Below are positions 41,535 through 51,225 of a stretch of DNA of 57,982 nt, one piece after another. This DNA comes from an uncultured Bacteroidales bacterium (lineage in GTDB: Bacteria; Bacteroidota; Bacteroidia; Bacteroidales; FEN-979). Both the position numbers and the translations under genes were made by a program. The notes beneath the pieces are model-generated. The model made no database searches, was not told the DNA's origin, and was given only the letters and a program-made list of their open reading frames with translations. Each line of letters begins with the position of its first letter. Position 1 is the stretch's first letter. The stretch is from positions 1 to 57,982 of the forward strand of contig CAIVAT010000152.1 of the NCBI GenBank assembly GCA_903903985.1. Direction: 5' to 3'.

Positions 41535-42863
41535 TTAAAAATAATAATAAACCCCAAGCAGGATCCTGAGATTACCCACTTCCCTGGAATCGGAAACAAG
41601 CCCCTTTCCGGTAGTCTTGCCATAGGCGGCAACGGTATAGTCTATTTCACCGGCAATTTTCAGCTTGCTGACGGTGAAGATGAGACGCGGGGCGACACGG
41701 TACAGGTAATCAATGTTGGCGCCTCTTGAATAATATGGCCCCGACACTTCTGTGCCGGCACCCAGATTTTTGCAGTACCCGCTGAAAATACCGGTTGACC
41801 AGGTTGTTCCGTTGGTTTTTATATCAAGCCAGGCCGATGCTGTCCGGATGGTGGCATAATCAACAATTCCACGCGCAGGATCCACCGCGCTTTTTACAGC
41901 GTAGCCGCCAATCATATTGTACACATAACAGTTTCCCCCGAATACACCCCCTGCTTTTATGGTCACTTTTGGCAATTTTAACTTTGCAAAAAAGTTGGCG
42001 GTCAGGGCATTTGATTTGGCAGTGGTTTTATAATGAAGCACAACCGTATCACGTTCCTGAATGCTTACCACATCGGTACCAAGTTGCGGTGTAAGCATCA
42101 GGTAATCGATGCTGGCCCCCACCAGGAATTCAGTTTTTTTATCAGGGTTGACGGTCCCGTATTGCACCTGCAACGCCATTTCAGGAATTGCTGAGTTGCG
42201 AAGATATTTGGGACTGGGCCCGTCAGGGCCATTGCTGGTTGCGTCCACTTGCGAGATGGCGGTCAACAGCACCTTGAAATTCCCGAGTTTTTGTGTAATC
42301 CGCACCTGCGGGTTACGTGAAAAGATGATGAACGGCGCACCCGCATTGAACGAAACGGTTTCAGGCGTGCAGGTTGTTACATAAAGCGGATGCCAGGTTT
42401 GCCCAAGCAGCAATTCGGTGTTCGCCCAATTCAGTTTGACAAAAGCATGCCGGAGCCTGAAAGAATTGATGTTGGCATTGATGTTCCCGTAAAACTCACC
42501 TTCAATCACTCCCGATGTTTTTGCTTTGAATATATCCGGCCCGGTGATATTCCCGGTTAACCGGGTTGTAATGTTCAGAATATTATAAGTTGCCTTTGCA
42601 TTGATGTCTTTGCCGTCGGGGTCCGTCCTGACATTTTCCGGGTAAAACAGCCACTCCCCCTCGCGTGCCATGACGGTTTGACGGGAGTCAAAGAAAATAT
42701 CCGTGTTGACATAACCCGAAAAGTTTATCCCGAACATGGGTGCCTTTTTTATCTCCGGGGCAGCCTGTTTTGCTTCCGTTTCAGGTTTAGGAACAGGATT
42801 TTGCGCAACGAGCCGGGAGCCCAGGATAATTCCGGTCAATGCAATGATTAACAAATATTTCAT
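41535..42863 (-). CDS. Porin-like outer-membrane protein
   Basis: The 442-residue protein has a signal peptide (about residues 2-20, ending RLVAQ), then a Pro/Glu/Ala-rich linker. A barrel domain of alternating strands follows, with FSGYVNTDIFFDSRQT near the start and YYF at the C-terminus, the aromatic ending expected for an outer-membrane barrel. The segment FVKLNWANTELLLGQTWHPLY resembles DcaP-like and other substrate-specific porins. The ATG at 42863 (MKYLLIIALTG) is preferred over a start at 42926. It converges with the TPR gene. Substrate unknown. Confidence 0.8.
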   Translation of the reverse strand: MKYLLIIALTGIILGSRLVAQNPVPKPETEAKQAAPEIKKAPMFGINFSGYVNTDIFFDSRQTVMAREGEWLFYPENVRTDPDGKDINAKATYNILNITTRLTGNITGPDIFKAKTSGVIEGEFYGNINANINSFRLRHAFVKLNWANTELLLGQTWHPLYVTTCTPETVSFNAGAPFIIFSRNPQVRITQKLGNFKVLLTAISQVDATSNGPDGPSPKYLRNSAIPEMALQVQYGTVNPDKKTEFLVGASIDYLMLTPQLGTDVVSIQERDTVVLHYKTTAKSNALTANFFAKLKLPKVTIKAGGVFGGNCYVYNMIGGYAVKSAVDPARGIVDYATIRTASAWLDIKTNGTTWSTGIFSGYCKNLGAGTEVSGPYYSRGANIDYLYRVAPRLIFTVSKLKIAGEIDYTVAAYGKTTGKGLVSDSREVGNLRILLGVYYYF

Positions 42864-42992
42864 GTGATGATGGGTTTGAAAATTGGACTGCAAAGGTGCA
42901 ATTTTTTTAATGATTGTGAATAACATAACAGAAAACCATTATGATCTGGCGGCATCAGCCGCATAACACTTTTCAAATCCGGAAATTAACCC

Positions 42993-43000
42993 TAAATTTG
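42993..43000 (+). promoter_or_regulatory. Probable promoter for the acyl-CoA synthetase gene
   Basis: TAAATTTG matches TAnnTTTG, and TTTT at 42970-42973 lies at the right distance (19 bases) for a degenerate -33 box. The start codon at 43079 gives a leader of about 75 bases carrying an 8-bp repeat. Confidence 0.45.
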
Positions 43001-43045
43001 CCAAATAACGAGCTCGCTTTTTCAGATGTCTTCTATGTTGGTCTT

Positions 43046-43073
43046 CTTGTCTGCCTGTCCACCTGTCCACCTG
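43046..43073. repeat. 8-bp tandem repeat (CCTGTCCA type) in the leader
   Basis: CTTGTCTG is followed by CCTGTCCA twice and CCTG. It resembles the repeat at 29790-29821 and lies just before the start codon at 43079. Confidence 0.55.
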
Positions 43074-43078
43074 CATCC

Positions 43079-45763
43079 ATGAACATCCATAAACTCAACA
43101 ACATCTTCAACCCGCAGCGCATCGCCCTGATCGGTGTCACAACCAATCCCAACAGCGTCAGCGGCAAAGTGCTCATCAACCTTGTGAGCGGAGGATATCG
43201 CGGGGTTGTATACCCGGTCAATTCTGAAAATGAAGCGGTGATGGGCATTCCCTGTTATCCGAACGTGATCTCCCTTCCAAAGGTTCCCGATCTGGCGATC
43301 ATATGCTCCCCCGCCGAAAAAGTACCTGGCATTGTTAAGGAATGCGGTGATTTCGGAATACGGGGGATCATCATTATGTCGGCCGGATTCAAAGAGATCG
43401 GTGAAGACGGGAAAAAACTGGAAGCACAGATCATTGCTGAAATCGGGAGACACGAAGGCATGCGTGTCATCGGGCCAAACTGCCTGGGCATCATTGTTCC
43501 CGGGCTGAAACTGAATGCTTCCTTTGCCGCCGACATGCCCAAACAAGGAAACATCGCCTTTATTTCCCAATCGGGAGCCTTATGTACCTCTGTGCTCGAT
43601 TGGGCCATGGAAGGCAAAATCGGGTTTTCGCAATTTGTTTCCATCGGAAACAGCATTGATGTGGAATTTGGAGACCTGATCGATTATTTTGGTGAAGATG
43701 AACAAACGCACTGCATCATCCTGTATATTGAATCGATTCAAAATCCGCGCAAATTCATGACTGCGGCCAGGGCTTTTGCCCGAAAGAAGCCTATCATCGT
43801 TTATAAAGCCGGAAGATTTCCCGAGTCGGCACAGGTGGCCGCTTCACACACCGGGGCGATGGCTTCGGAAGATGCCGTTTACGATGCTGCATTCCAAAGG
43901 GCCGGGCTGGCCAGGGTATACGAAATCGGCGACATTTTCAGTGTTGCGGAAATGATCGGCCGTGGCAAATTCCCGCAAGGGCCGCGCCTGGGAATCGTTA
44001 CCAATGCCGGTGGACCGGGTGTAATGGCAACCGATGCATTGATCGCGGCAAACGGGGTTCTGGCAGAACTTTCGGATGAAACAATTTCCATGTTGAACGA
44101 AAACCTGCCTCCTTACTGGTCGCATGGCAACCCGGTGGATGTGCTTGGAGATGCACGCTCCAAGCGCATTGCCAGGGCCACCGAAATTGTACTGGCCGAT
44201 CATGGGGTGGATGCAGTCCTCGTTATTCTCACTCCACAGGCCATGACCAATCCGAATGCCACTGCAAAAGAGATCAGCGCGCTGGTTTCTGACACCAGGA
44301 AACCGATCCTCGCTGCCTGGCTGGGCGGACAAAGCATGCATGAGGCCGACGACATTCTGGTGGACCATGGAATCCCTTCATACAAAACCCCCGAACAGGC
44401 CATCAGGGCATTTATGACCATGGTCGCGTACAACCGCAACCTTGCAGCGCTTTATGAAACGCCCAGGGATATCCCTGTTGAATTCTCACTCGACCGGCAG
44501 TATCTGAGGGAGTCTTTCAAACAGATGATCGCAGGGCATGGATCGATCCTTCCGGAAGACACGTCGAAAAACTTCCTTGAGAACTTTGGAATCTCAACGA
44601 CGAAACCTTATTTTGCCTCCTGTGCAGATGAAGCGGTTGAAATTTCAAAGCGCATCGGCTACCCGGTCGTACTTAAAATACTTTCTCCCGACATCACGCA
44701 CAAGTCGGATGTGGGAGGCGTTCAACTGGATCTTGGAACGGAAAAACTGGTGAGGGCAGCATTTGAACAGATCCTGGAATCGGCAAAAGTCAGGCGCCCC
44801 GATGCCCGGGTTGAAGGCGTGACCGTTCAAAAAATGGCCTCCTCAAAAGATTCGGTGGAGATGATCCTTGGAATTAAAAAGGATAAAATTTTCGGCACGG
44901 TGCTCATGATCGGCATGGGGGGGGTCACCGCCGAATTGTTTGGCGATAAAGCCCTGGGATTCCCTCCGTTGAACGAGTGCCTGGCCCGGCACATGATCGA
45001 ATCGCTCAAGATTTATCCTTTACTCAGGGGATATCGCGGAAGCCCGCCGATGAATATCGGCAAACTGATCCAGGTCCTGATCCGCCTTTCCTACCTTGCT
45101 GCCGATTATCCTGAAATTACCGAACTCGACATCAACCCGTTGCTGGTGACCCCCGGCGAGGTAATTGCCCTTGACGCCCGCATGGTTGTTGATTCAATGG
45201 CTGCAGGACAGGATGATGATCAATATGCCCACCTTGCATTGCACCCCTATCCTGAAAAGTATGTGAAATCAACTTTTTTGCAGGATGGCACCAGGGTACT
45301 CCTCCGGCCGATCAAACCCGAGGATGAACCGTTGTGGCTTGAGATGCTGGGCTCCTGCTCCAGGGAATCGCTTTACAGCAGGTTCAGGTATTTTTTCCAT
45401 TGGGAAACCCATGAGGTTGCAACCCGTTATTGCTACATCGATTACGACCGCGAAATTGCCATCGTGGCTGAAATCATTGAAAATGGACAGAGAAAACTGG
45501 TCGGGATTGGCCGCCTGGTTGCCGACCCGGATCACGAAACAGTTGAATATGCTATCCTGATCGCCGATGCCTGGCAGCAGAAAGATCTTGGAAATATCAT
45601 CACCGATTTTTGTCTTGAAGTGGCTGAAAGCGGGAAGCTGAAGAAAATCGTGGCTCAAACGACCACTGACAACAAAAGAATGATTTCGGTTTTTCAAAAG
45701 CGTGGCTTTGAAGTAAGGATCAACAACCACGATTCAACGGTTGATGTGGTGAAAATTTTATAA
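43079..45763 (+). CDS. ADP-forming acyl-CoA synthetase (alpha+beta) fused to a GNAT domain
   Basis: The 894-residue protein joins three parts. Residues 1-460 resemble the alpha subunit of ADP-forming acetyl-CoA synthetase, with the CoA-binding start IALIGVTTNPNSVSGKV, the phospho-His segment AASHTGAMASEDAVYD (about 256) and VTNAGGPGVMATD. Residues about 470-700 are the beta ATP-grasp part with YPVVLKILSPDITHKSDVGGV and ITELDINPLLV. The last 170 residues form a GNAT acetyltransferase domain with the LRPIKPEDE start and RLVADPDHETVEYAILIAD core. This makes ATP and acid from acyl-CoA, and the GNAT part may acetylate proteins (Pat-like). The ATG at 43079 is chosen because upstream codons are repeat-derived. 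Confidence 0.93.
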   Translation: MNIHKLNNIFNPQRIALIGVTTNPNSVSGKVLINLVSGGYRGVVYPVNSENEAVMGIPCYPNVISLPKVPDLAIICSPAEKVPGIVKECGDFGIRGIIIMSAGFKEIGEDGKKLEAQIIAEIGRHEGMRVIGPNCLGIIVPGLKLNASFAADMPKQGNIAFISQSGALCTSVLDWAMEGKIGFSQFVSIGNSIDVEFGDLIDYFGEDEQTHCIILYIESIQNPRKFMTAARAFARKKPIIVYKAGRFPESAQVAASHTGAMASEDAVYDAAFQRAGLARVYEIGDIFSVAEMIGRGKFPQGPRLGIVTNAGGPGVMATDALIAANGVLAELSDETISMLNENLPPYWSHGNPVDVLGDARSKRIARATEIVLADHGVDAVLVILTPQAMTNPNATAKEISALVSDTRKPILAAWLGGQSMHEADDILVDHGIPSYKTPEQAIRAFMTMVAYNRNLAALYETPRDIPVEFSLDRQYLRESFKQMIAGHGSILPEDTSKNFLENFGISTTKPYFASCADEAVEISKRIGYPVVLKILSPDITHKSDVGGVQLDLGTEKLVRAAFEQILESAKVRRPDARVEGVTVQKMASSKDSVEMILGIKKDKIFGTVLMIGMGGVTAELFGDKALGFPPLNECLARHMIESLKIYPLLRGYRGSPPMNIGKLIQVLIRLSYLAADYPEITELDINPLLVTPGEVIALDARMVVDSMAAGQDDDQYAHLALHPYPEKYVKSTFLQDGTRVLLRPIKPEDEPLWLEMLGSCSRESLYSRFRYFFHWETHEVATRYCYIDYDREIAIVAEIIENGQRKLVGIGRLVADPDHETVEYAILIADAWQQKDLGNIITDFCLEVAESGKLKKIVAQTTTDNKRMISVFQKRGFEVRINNHDSTVDVVKIL

Positions 45764-45804
45764 TGTTTGCCTCTTTTCCAAGTTTTAAAACAAATTTAAC
45801 AGAA

Positions 45805-46320
45805 ATGAACAGAAACAGAGTTTTTACATTTTTTACAATTGCAGTAACGGTGTCAATGATAACTTCCTGTGGAGTTAAAATTCATCCCAATGAAAAAATC
45901 ATTGCAGGGACCTGGGGTCCTGTCAAAGTAGAAAAAGTCGTTGACTCTGCTGCGTTACAAGCTGCTGCTTCCCTGGCAGGCAATGCGACCCACAACCAGC
46001 AAAAAAGCGGCAGTCCTGCCGGGGAGGGAGGAACAACCAGAAAAGACGCAGCCCTTGAAAGGCTTGTTCAAACTGAATTGCGCAGTACCCTGGAGATTTT
46101 TACCAACAAAACAGCCATTAAAAATTACCCGGGAAAGACAATGCATGCCACGTGGAAAATGAAAGGGAACGGAACCCGCATCATTGCAAAAAATGTTGAG
46201 GATAAAACGAAATTCGTTCTTGATATCCTTGAAATCAGCATGGATCAGATTGTTGTTGTTGAACATGCACCCGTTGGCGATGTCAGGATCACCTACGAAC
46301 GGCGCGGTGACGCGAAGTGA
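45805..46320 (+). CDS. Hypothetical lipoprotein
   Basis: This 171-residue protein has a leader ending in the lipobox ITSC (about residues 18-21), so it is probably lipidated. The mature part contains a Gly/Ser/Ala-rich linker (SGSPAGEGGTTRKD) and a domain of alternating strands with VKIHPNEKIIAGTWG and THATWKM-like turns, reminiscent of the lipocalin-like domains found in bacteroidete lipoproteins. I do not recognise a specific function. The ATG at 45805 is preferred over one at 45763, which overlaps the previous stop and lacks a signal peptide. Confidence 0.75.
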   Translation: MNRNRVFTFFTIAVTVSMITSCGVKIHPNEKIIAGTWGPVKVEKVVDSAALQAAASLAGNATHNQQKSGSPAGEGGTTRKDAALERLVQTELRSTLEIFTNKTAIKNYPGKTMHATWKMKGNGTRIIAKNVEDKTKFVLDILEISMDQIVVVEHAPVGDVRITYERRGDAK

Positions 46321-46380
46321 GGAAAAATCGGGGCAACCTGATTGATCATAATCCATTCCCATTCGTGACGGTGCTGTGCC

Positions 46381-46411
46381 TTTGCTTCCTTGGAAATAAA
46401 TTGTATTTTTG
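46381..46411 (+). promoter_or_regulatory. Full -33/-7 promoter of the acyl-CoA dehydrogenase operon
   Basis: TTTG at 46381-46384 and TATTTTTG at 46404-46411 are separated by 19 bases, an exact match to the Bacteroidota housekeeping consensus. It is the clearest promoter in the window and would start the acyl-CoA dehydrogenase mRNA with a 45-base leader. Confidence 0.7.
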
Positions 46412-46461
46412 TATGCAGACTCTCCAAGCTATTTACAATTAACTATTTATAAGAAAACGCC

Positions 46462-47604
46462 ATGAATTTTGAATTTACGGAAGAACAAATCATGATCCGG
46501 CAATCGGCACGGGATTATGCTCAACGCGAACTGATTAAAGATGTTCTGGAACGTGACGCCAAAGCCGAATTTCCTGCTCATCATGTAAAAGCGCTGGCCG
46601 AGTTGGGATTTCTTGGGATGCTGGTCGATACCAAATATGACGGAGGTGGGATGGATACCGTTTCTTATGTCCTGGCCATGGAAGAGATTTCGAAAATCGA
46701 CAGCTCCGTCTCCGTGATCATGTCTGTTAACAATTCATTGGTTTGTTATGGCATTGAAGCCTTCGGCACGGAGGCTCAAAAGGAAAAATGGCTGAAACCA
46801 CTGGCACGGGGTGAGAAAATCGGAGCATTCCTGCTTTCAGAGCCCGAAGCCGGATCTGATGCCACTTCCCAGCGTACCACCGCCATTGACAAAGGAGACC
46901 ACTACCTGGTTAACGGTGTGAAAAACTGGATCACAAGCGGAAATTCGGCATCCACCTATGTGCTTATTGCCCAAACCCATCCTGAAAAGGGGCACAAAGG
47001 GATCAACGCATTTGTTGTGGATCGCCATTCACCCGGGATCACACTCGGCCCCCATGAAGATAAAATGGGAATGCGCAGCAGCGACACACATTCTGTGATG
47101 TTTACCGATGTGGTCGTTCCAAAGGAAAACCGGCTGGGCGAAGATGGTTTCGGATTCAAATTTGCCATGAAAACCCTCGAAGGGGGTCGTATCGGGATTG
47201 CCGCACAAGCAGTTGGCATTGCCCAGGGAGCGTTTGAACGTGCCCTGCAGTATTCCAAAGAACGCAAAGCCTTCGGCACGGAAATTATTAATCACCAGTC
47301 CATCTCCTTTAAACTGGCCGAGATGCATACCCGCATCGAAGCGGCAAGGTATTTCTGCCTGAAATCAGCATGGCTGAAAGACCAGGGAAAACCATACGGC
47401 ACAGCAAGCGCCATGGCCAAATACTGGGCCGCCGAAACCGCGATGTACGTTACAACCGAAGCGGTTCAGATTCATGGGGGGTACGGTTATGTGAAGGAAT
47501 ATCACGTGGAACGCTTGATGAGGGAAGCCAAACTGACCCAGATCTACGAAGGAACCAGTGAAATACAATTGATGATCATTTCAAGGGCCATTGCCAATGA
47601 CTGA
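46462..47604 (+). CDS. Short-chain acyl-CoA dehydrogenase (butyryl-CoA dehydrogenase-like)
   Basis: This 380-residue flavoprotein oxidises (or reversibly reduces) acyl-CoA at C2-C3. Visible are the ETF/FAD contact segment LLSEPEAGSDA, VNGVKNWITSGNSA, the DKMGMRSSDTHSVMF loop, GGRIGIAAQAVGIAQGAFERA and the YGYVKEYHVERLMREAK region. IYEGTSEIQ carries the catalytic Glu near the C-terminus. Length and motif set fit butyryl-CoA or short-chain enzymes. It is followed by the acyl-CoA mutase and butyrate kinase genes, supporting a C4 acyl-CoA role. Confidence 0.95.
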   Translation: MNFEFTEEQIMIRQSARDYAQRELIKDVLERDAKAEFPAHHVKALAELGFLGMLVDTKYDGGGMDTVSYVLAMEEISKIDSSVSVIMSVNNSLVCYGIEAFGTEAQKEKWLKPLARGEKIGAFLLSEPEAGSDATSQRTTAIDKGDHYLVNGVKNWITSGNSASTYVLIAQTHPEKGHKGINAFVVDRHSPGITLGPHEDKMGMRSSDTHSVMFTDVVVPKENRLGEDGFGFKFAMKTLEGGRIGIAAQAVGIAQGAFERALQYSKERKAFGTEIINHQSISFKLAEMHTRIEAARYFCLKSAWLKDQGKPYGTASAMAKYWAAETAMYVTTEAVQIHGGYGYVKEYHVERLMREAKLTQIYEGTSEIQLMIISRAIAND

Positions 47605-47784
47605 TGGTTTCCTTGATCAGTTTTACAGGACAAATTTTGATTATTAAACGCCATAGGCACATGAATGCACAACAGGAAGTCACATTGGATTTTATATTAA
47701 ATAAGAAATAGCCTGATCGTAAAGAATTACTTTCTATCATGTGTTTCTGCCGTGCCTGTTGTGATGAATAAATACTGTTGATAC

Positions 47785-50700
47785 ATGAACATCCCCGAAG
47801 TCTATAAACCCAGGCACCATATCCGCATTGTAACAGCCGCATCCCTCTTTGACGGGCACGATGCTGCGATCAACATCATGCGGAGGATCCTGCAGGCAAG
47901 TGGCGCCGAAGTCATTCATCTCGGGCACAACCGTTCGGTGCAGGAGGTGGTCGATTGCGCCATCCAGGAAGATGTTCAGGCAATTGCCATCACCTCCTAT
48001 CAGGGCGGGCATCTTGAGTATTTCAAATACATGTATGATCTGCTCCGGGAACGGAATTGCGGCCACATCCTGATTTTTGGCGGGGGTGGGGGTGTAATTC
48101 TGCCGCTGGAAATCAAAGAGTTGCAGGAATATGGCATTGCGCGGATATACTCTCCCGACGATGGGCGGGAAATGTCCCTGCAGGGAATGATCAACGATCT
48201 GTTGTCGAAGTGCGATTTCCCTGTCGGGGATCAGGAACAGTTTGATTTGGAAAAAATTCACAAAAAAGATTTTAAAGAAATTGCCAGCGCCATCTCTGCA
48301 GCTGAAAATTATCCGGAAAAAGGCCGGGTGTTTTTTGATGATCTTGCGAAAGAGGCAGCCGGAAGCAGCATTCCTGTTCTGGGGATCACCGGCACCGGTG
48401 GATCGGGAAAATCATCCCTGGTTGATGAGATCGTTCGGAGGTTCCTTGCCGACCTGGAGGATAAAACCCTGGCCATCATTTCCGTAGATCCTTCCAAACG
48501 CAAAACCGGTGGAGCGCTGTTGGGCGACAGGATCCGGATGAACGCTATTTTCAATCCAAGGGTTTACATGCGCTCACTCGCCACGAGGCAATCGAACCTT
48601 GCGCTTTCGAAATATGTGAAGGATGCCATCCATGTTGCCAAGGTGGCCGGATTTGACCTCGTGATCGTTGAAACTTCTGGAATTGGCCAATCCGACACTG
48701 AAATTGTCGACCACAGCGATGTAACCCTTTATGTGATGACCCCGGAATACGGGGCAGCCAGTCAGCTCGAAAAAATCGACATGCTTGATTTTGCCGACCT
48801 GGTGGCGATCAATAAATTTGATAAACGCGGGGCACAGGATGCCTTGCGGGATGTGAAAAAACAGTATCAGCGGAATCAGAAGTTTTTCGGCAAACGGGTG
48901 GAGGAGATGCCGGTTTATGGTACTGTTGCATCGCAGTTTAACGATCCGGGGGTAAATGAACTCTACAAAGCCCTGATCTTTACCATTAAAAACAAATCAA
49001 GGATCTCCCTGCCGTCTCATTTTGAAACCGGTGTTGAAATGACGGAGAAGATCTTCATCATTCCTCCGTCAAGGACACGGTACCTGGCTGAAATAGCGGA
49101 AACCGTGCGCAATTACAATCAATGGACCACGAGCCAGGCACGGGTTGCCCAGCAGCTATATGGCATTGCGCAGACCATTGAAACATTGCGGGCCGTCGAC
49201 CCTGGCCCTGTCAGGGTCAAGGACCCTGACAGGGTCCCATCCTGCAACAAAACAGGCCTGTTGCTGGAACTCGACCTGCTTTTCGAACATACCCTGAAGC
49301 AACTGGACCCGGATAACCATGACATTCTGAAAACCTGGAACGATAAGGTTAAATCCTATAAGAATGATTTCTATACCTACAACATCCGGGGCAGGGAGAT
49401 AAAAGTGGAAACCCATTCCGAATCACTTTCCCGGCTGAAGATTCCAAAGATCTCGTTGCCGCGATACGAAGCCTGGGGCGACATTCTGAAATGGAACCTG
49501 CGCGAAAACGTACCAGGCGAATTTCCTTATACTGCCGGAGTTTTCCCTTTCAAGCGCGAAAGTGAAGATCCTACCCGCATGTTTGCAGGAGAAGGTGGTC
49601 CGGAGCGAACCAATAAACGATTCCACTATGTCTCTGCCGGCATGCCCTTTGTCAGGCTTTCCACTGCATATGATTCGGTAACATTATATGGGTTTGACCC
49701 TGGAAAACGCCCCGACATATACGGCAAGATCGGCAACGCCGGCGTTTCAGTCGCCTGCCTCGATGATGCGAAAAAACTCTACTCCGGATTTGACCTGGTG
49801 AACCCGAATACTTCCGTGTCGATGACCATCAATGGCCCAGCCCCGACAATGGTAGGCTATTTCATGAATGCCGCCATCGACCAGCTTTGTGAAAAACATA
49901 TCCGGAAACATGGGCTGGAAGAGGAAACAGAGAAAATCATTGCCGGCATCTTTAAAAAAGCAGGGACACAACGGCCACGTTACCAGGGCGAACTGCCAGC
50001 CGGCAACGATGGATTGGGCCTGATGCTGCTTGGTGTTACCGGCGATCAGGTTTTACCTTCAACGGTGTATGAACAGATTAAAAAAGAGGCCTTGAGCCAG
50101 GTTCGCGGAACGGTGCAGGCCGACATCCTCAAGGAAGACCAGGCACAGAATACCTGCATTTTCTCCATCGATTTCGCCTTGAAAATGATGGGCGACATCC
50201 AGCAGTATTTCAACGATAACGATGTAAGGAATTTCTATTCAGTGTCCATCTCCGGGTATCATATTGCAGAGGCAGGCGCAAATCCCATTTCCCAGTTGGC
50301 ATTTACCTTGGCCAATGGGTTCACCTATGTTGAATATTATGTCTCTCGAGGGATGGATGTAAACAAATTTGCTCCAAACCTGTCGTTTTTCTTCTCCAAT
50401 GGAGTTGATCCGGAATATTCGGTGATCGGCCGCGTTGCCAGGCTTATCTGGGCCAAGGCCATGAAGTTCAAGTATAAGGCCGACTCCCGGTCGCAGATGC
50501 TCAAATACCACATTCAAACATCCGGCAGGTCGTTGCATGCACAGGAGATCGATTTCAACGATATCCGCACGACTTTGCAGGCATTATATGCCATCTATGA
50601 CAATTGTAACTCTCTGCATACCAATGCTTATGATGAGGCGATCACGACACCGACAGAAGAATCGGTACGCAGGGCCATGGCCATCCAGATGATCATCAAC

Positions 50701-51204
50701 AATGAATTGGGATTGGCTAAAAACCAAAATCCCCTCCAGGGGGCCTTCATCATTGAAGAGCTGACAGACCTGGTGGAAGAGGCGGTGATGCTTGAATTTG
50801 AACGGATCTCTGATCGCGGAGGGGTGCTCGGCGCCATGGAGACCATGTATCAGCGAAGCAGGATCCAGGAAGAGAGCCTTTATTATGAAACACTTAAACA
50901 TACTGGAAAATTACCCATCATCGGGGTAAACACCTTTTTATCAAGCAAAGGGTCCCCGACTGTCCTTCCGGGCGAGGTGATCCGGGCTACCGATGCTGAA
51001 AAACAATACCAGATCAGCATGCTGGATCATCTTCACCAAACGAATGCCCAAAAGGCAGCGGCAATGATCGAAAATCTCAAACGGGCTGCAATAAAAAATT
51101 ATAATATCTTTGAAAGCCTGATGGAAGCAACCAAATATTGTTCCATCGGACAAATCACTGATGCGTTGTTCGAAGTCGGGGGGCAATACCGCCGCAACAT
51201 GTAA
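47785..51204 (+). CDS. icmF: Fused acyl-CoA mutase IcmF (isobutyryl-CoA mutase type)
   Basis: The 1,139-residue protein has the IcmF architecture. It starts with a B12-binding domain (residues about 10-140, DGHDAAINI and the GGGGG loop), then a G-protein chaperone domain (about 195-430; P-loop GTGGSGKSS near 203 and NKFD near 343), then the mutase TIM barrel (about 540-1139; [33 protein letters not shown]). IcmF interconverts isobutyryl-CoA and butyryl-CoA (and related isovaleryl/pivalyl pairs) using adenosylcobalamin; the GTPase part loads and protects the cofactor. At 49206-49234 a 13-bp inverted repeat is inserted in frame (about residues 474-484), in the linker after the GTPase domain. 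Confidence 0.94.
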   Translation: MNIPEVYKPRHHIRIVTAASLFDGHDAAINIMRRILQASGAEVIHLGHNRSVQEVVDCAIQEDVQAIAITSYQGGHLEYFKYMYDLLRERNCGHILIFGGGGGVILPLEIKELQEYGIARIYSPDDGREMSLQGMINDLLSKCDFPVGDQEQFDLEKIHKKDFKEIASAISAAENYPEKGRVFFDDLAKEAAGSSIPVLGITGTGGSGKSSLVDEIVRRFLADLEDKTLAIISVDPSKRKTGGALLGDRIRMNAIFNPRVYMRSLATRQSNLALSKYVKDAIHVAKVAGFDLVIVETSGIGQSDTEIVDHSDVTLYVMTPEYGAASQLEKIDMLDFADLVAINKFDKRGAQDALRDVKKQYQRNQKFFGKRVEEMPVYGTVASQFNDPGVNELYKALIFTIKNKSRISLPSHFETGVEMTEKIFIIPPSRTRYLAEIAETVRNYNQWTTSQARVAQQLYGIAQTIETLRAVDPGPVRVKDPDRVPSCNKTGLLLELDLLFEHTLKQLDPDNHDILKTWNDKVKSYKNDFYTYNIRGREIKVETHSESLSRLKIPKISLPRYEAWGDILKWNLRENVPGEFPYTAGVFPFKRESEDPTRMFAGEGGPERTNKRFHYVSAGMPFVRLSTAYDSVTLYGFDPGKRPDIYGKIGNAGVSVACLDDAKKLYSGFDLVNPNTSVSMTINGPAPTMVGYFMNAAIDQLCEKHIRKHGLEEETEKIIAGIFKKAGTQRPRYQGELPAGNDGLGLMLLGVTGDQVLPSTVYEQIKKEALSQVRGTVQADILKEDQAQNTCIFSIDFALKMMGDIQQYFNDNDVRNFYSVSISGYHIAEAGANPISQLAFTLANGFTYVEYYVSRGMDVNKFAPNLSFFFSNGVDPEYSVIGRVARLIWAKAMKFKYKADSRSQMLKYHIQTSGRSLHAQEIDFNDIRTTLQALYAIYDNCNSLHTNAYDEAITTPTEESVRRAMAIQMIINNELGLAKNQNPLQGAFIIEELTDLVEEAVMLEFERISDRGGVLGAMETMYQRSRIQEESLYYETLKHTGKLPIIGVNTFLSSKGSPTVLPGEVIRATDAEKQYQISMLDHLHQTNAQKAAAMIENLKRAAIKNYNIFESLMEATKYCSIGQITDALFEVGGQYRRNM
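49206..49234. repeat. Perfect 13-bp inverted repeat inside icmF
   Basis: CCCTGTCAGGGTC and GACCCTGACAGGG are separated by AAG. Each arm is itself nearly palindromic. It is translated as part of the linker (VRVKDPDR) and keeps the frame. Confidence 0.85.
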
Positions 51205-51225
51205 ACACATTTAAAAACTCAATGT

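Noticed and set aside
42941..43078. Longer N-terminus for the acyl-CoA synthetase
   Set aside because: The extra 46 residues run across the -7 box and an 8-bp repeat, and the family start begins at MNIHKLNNIF.
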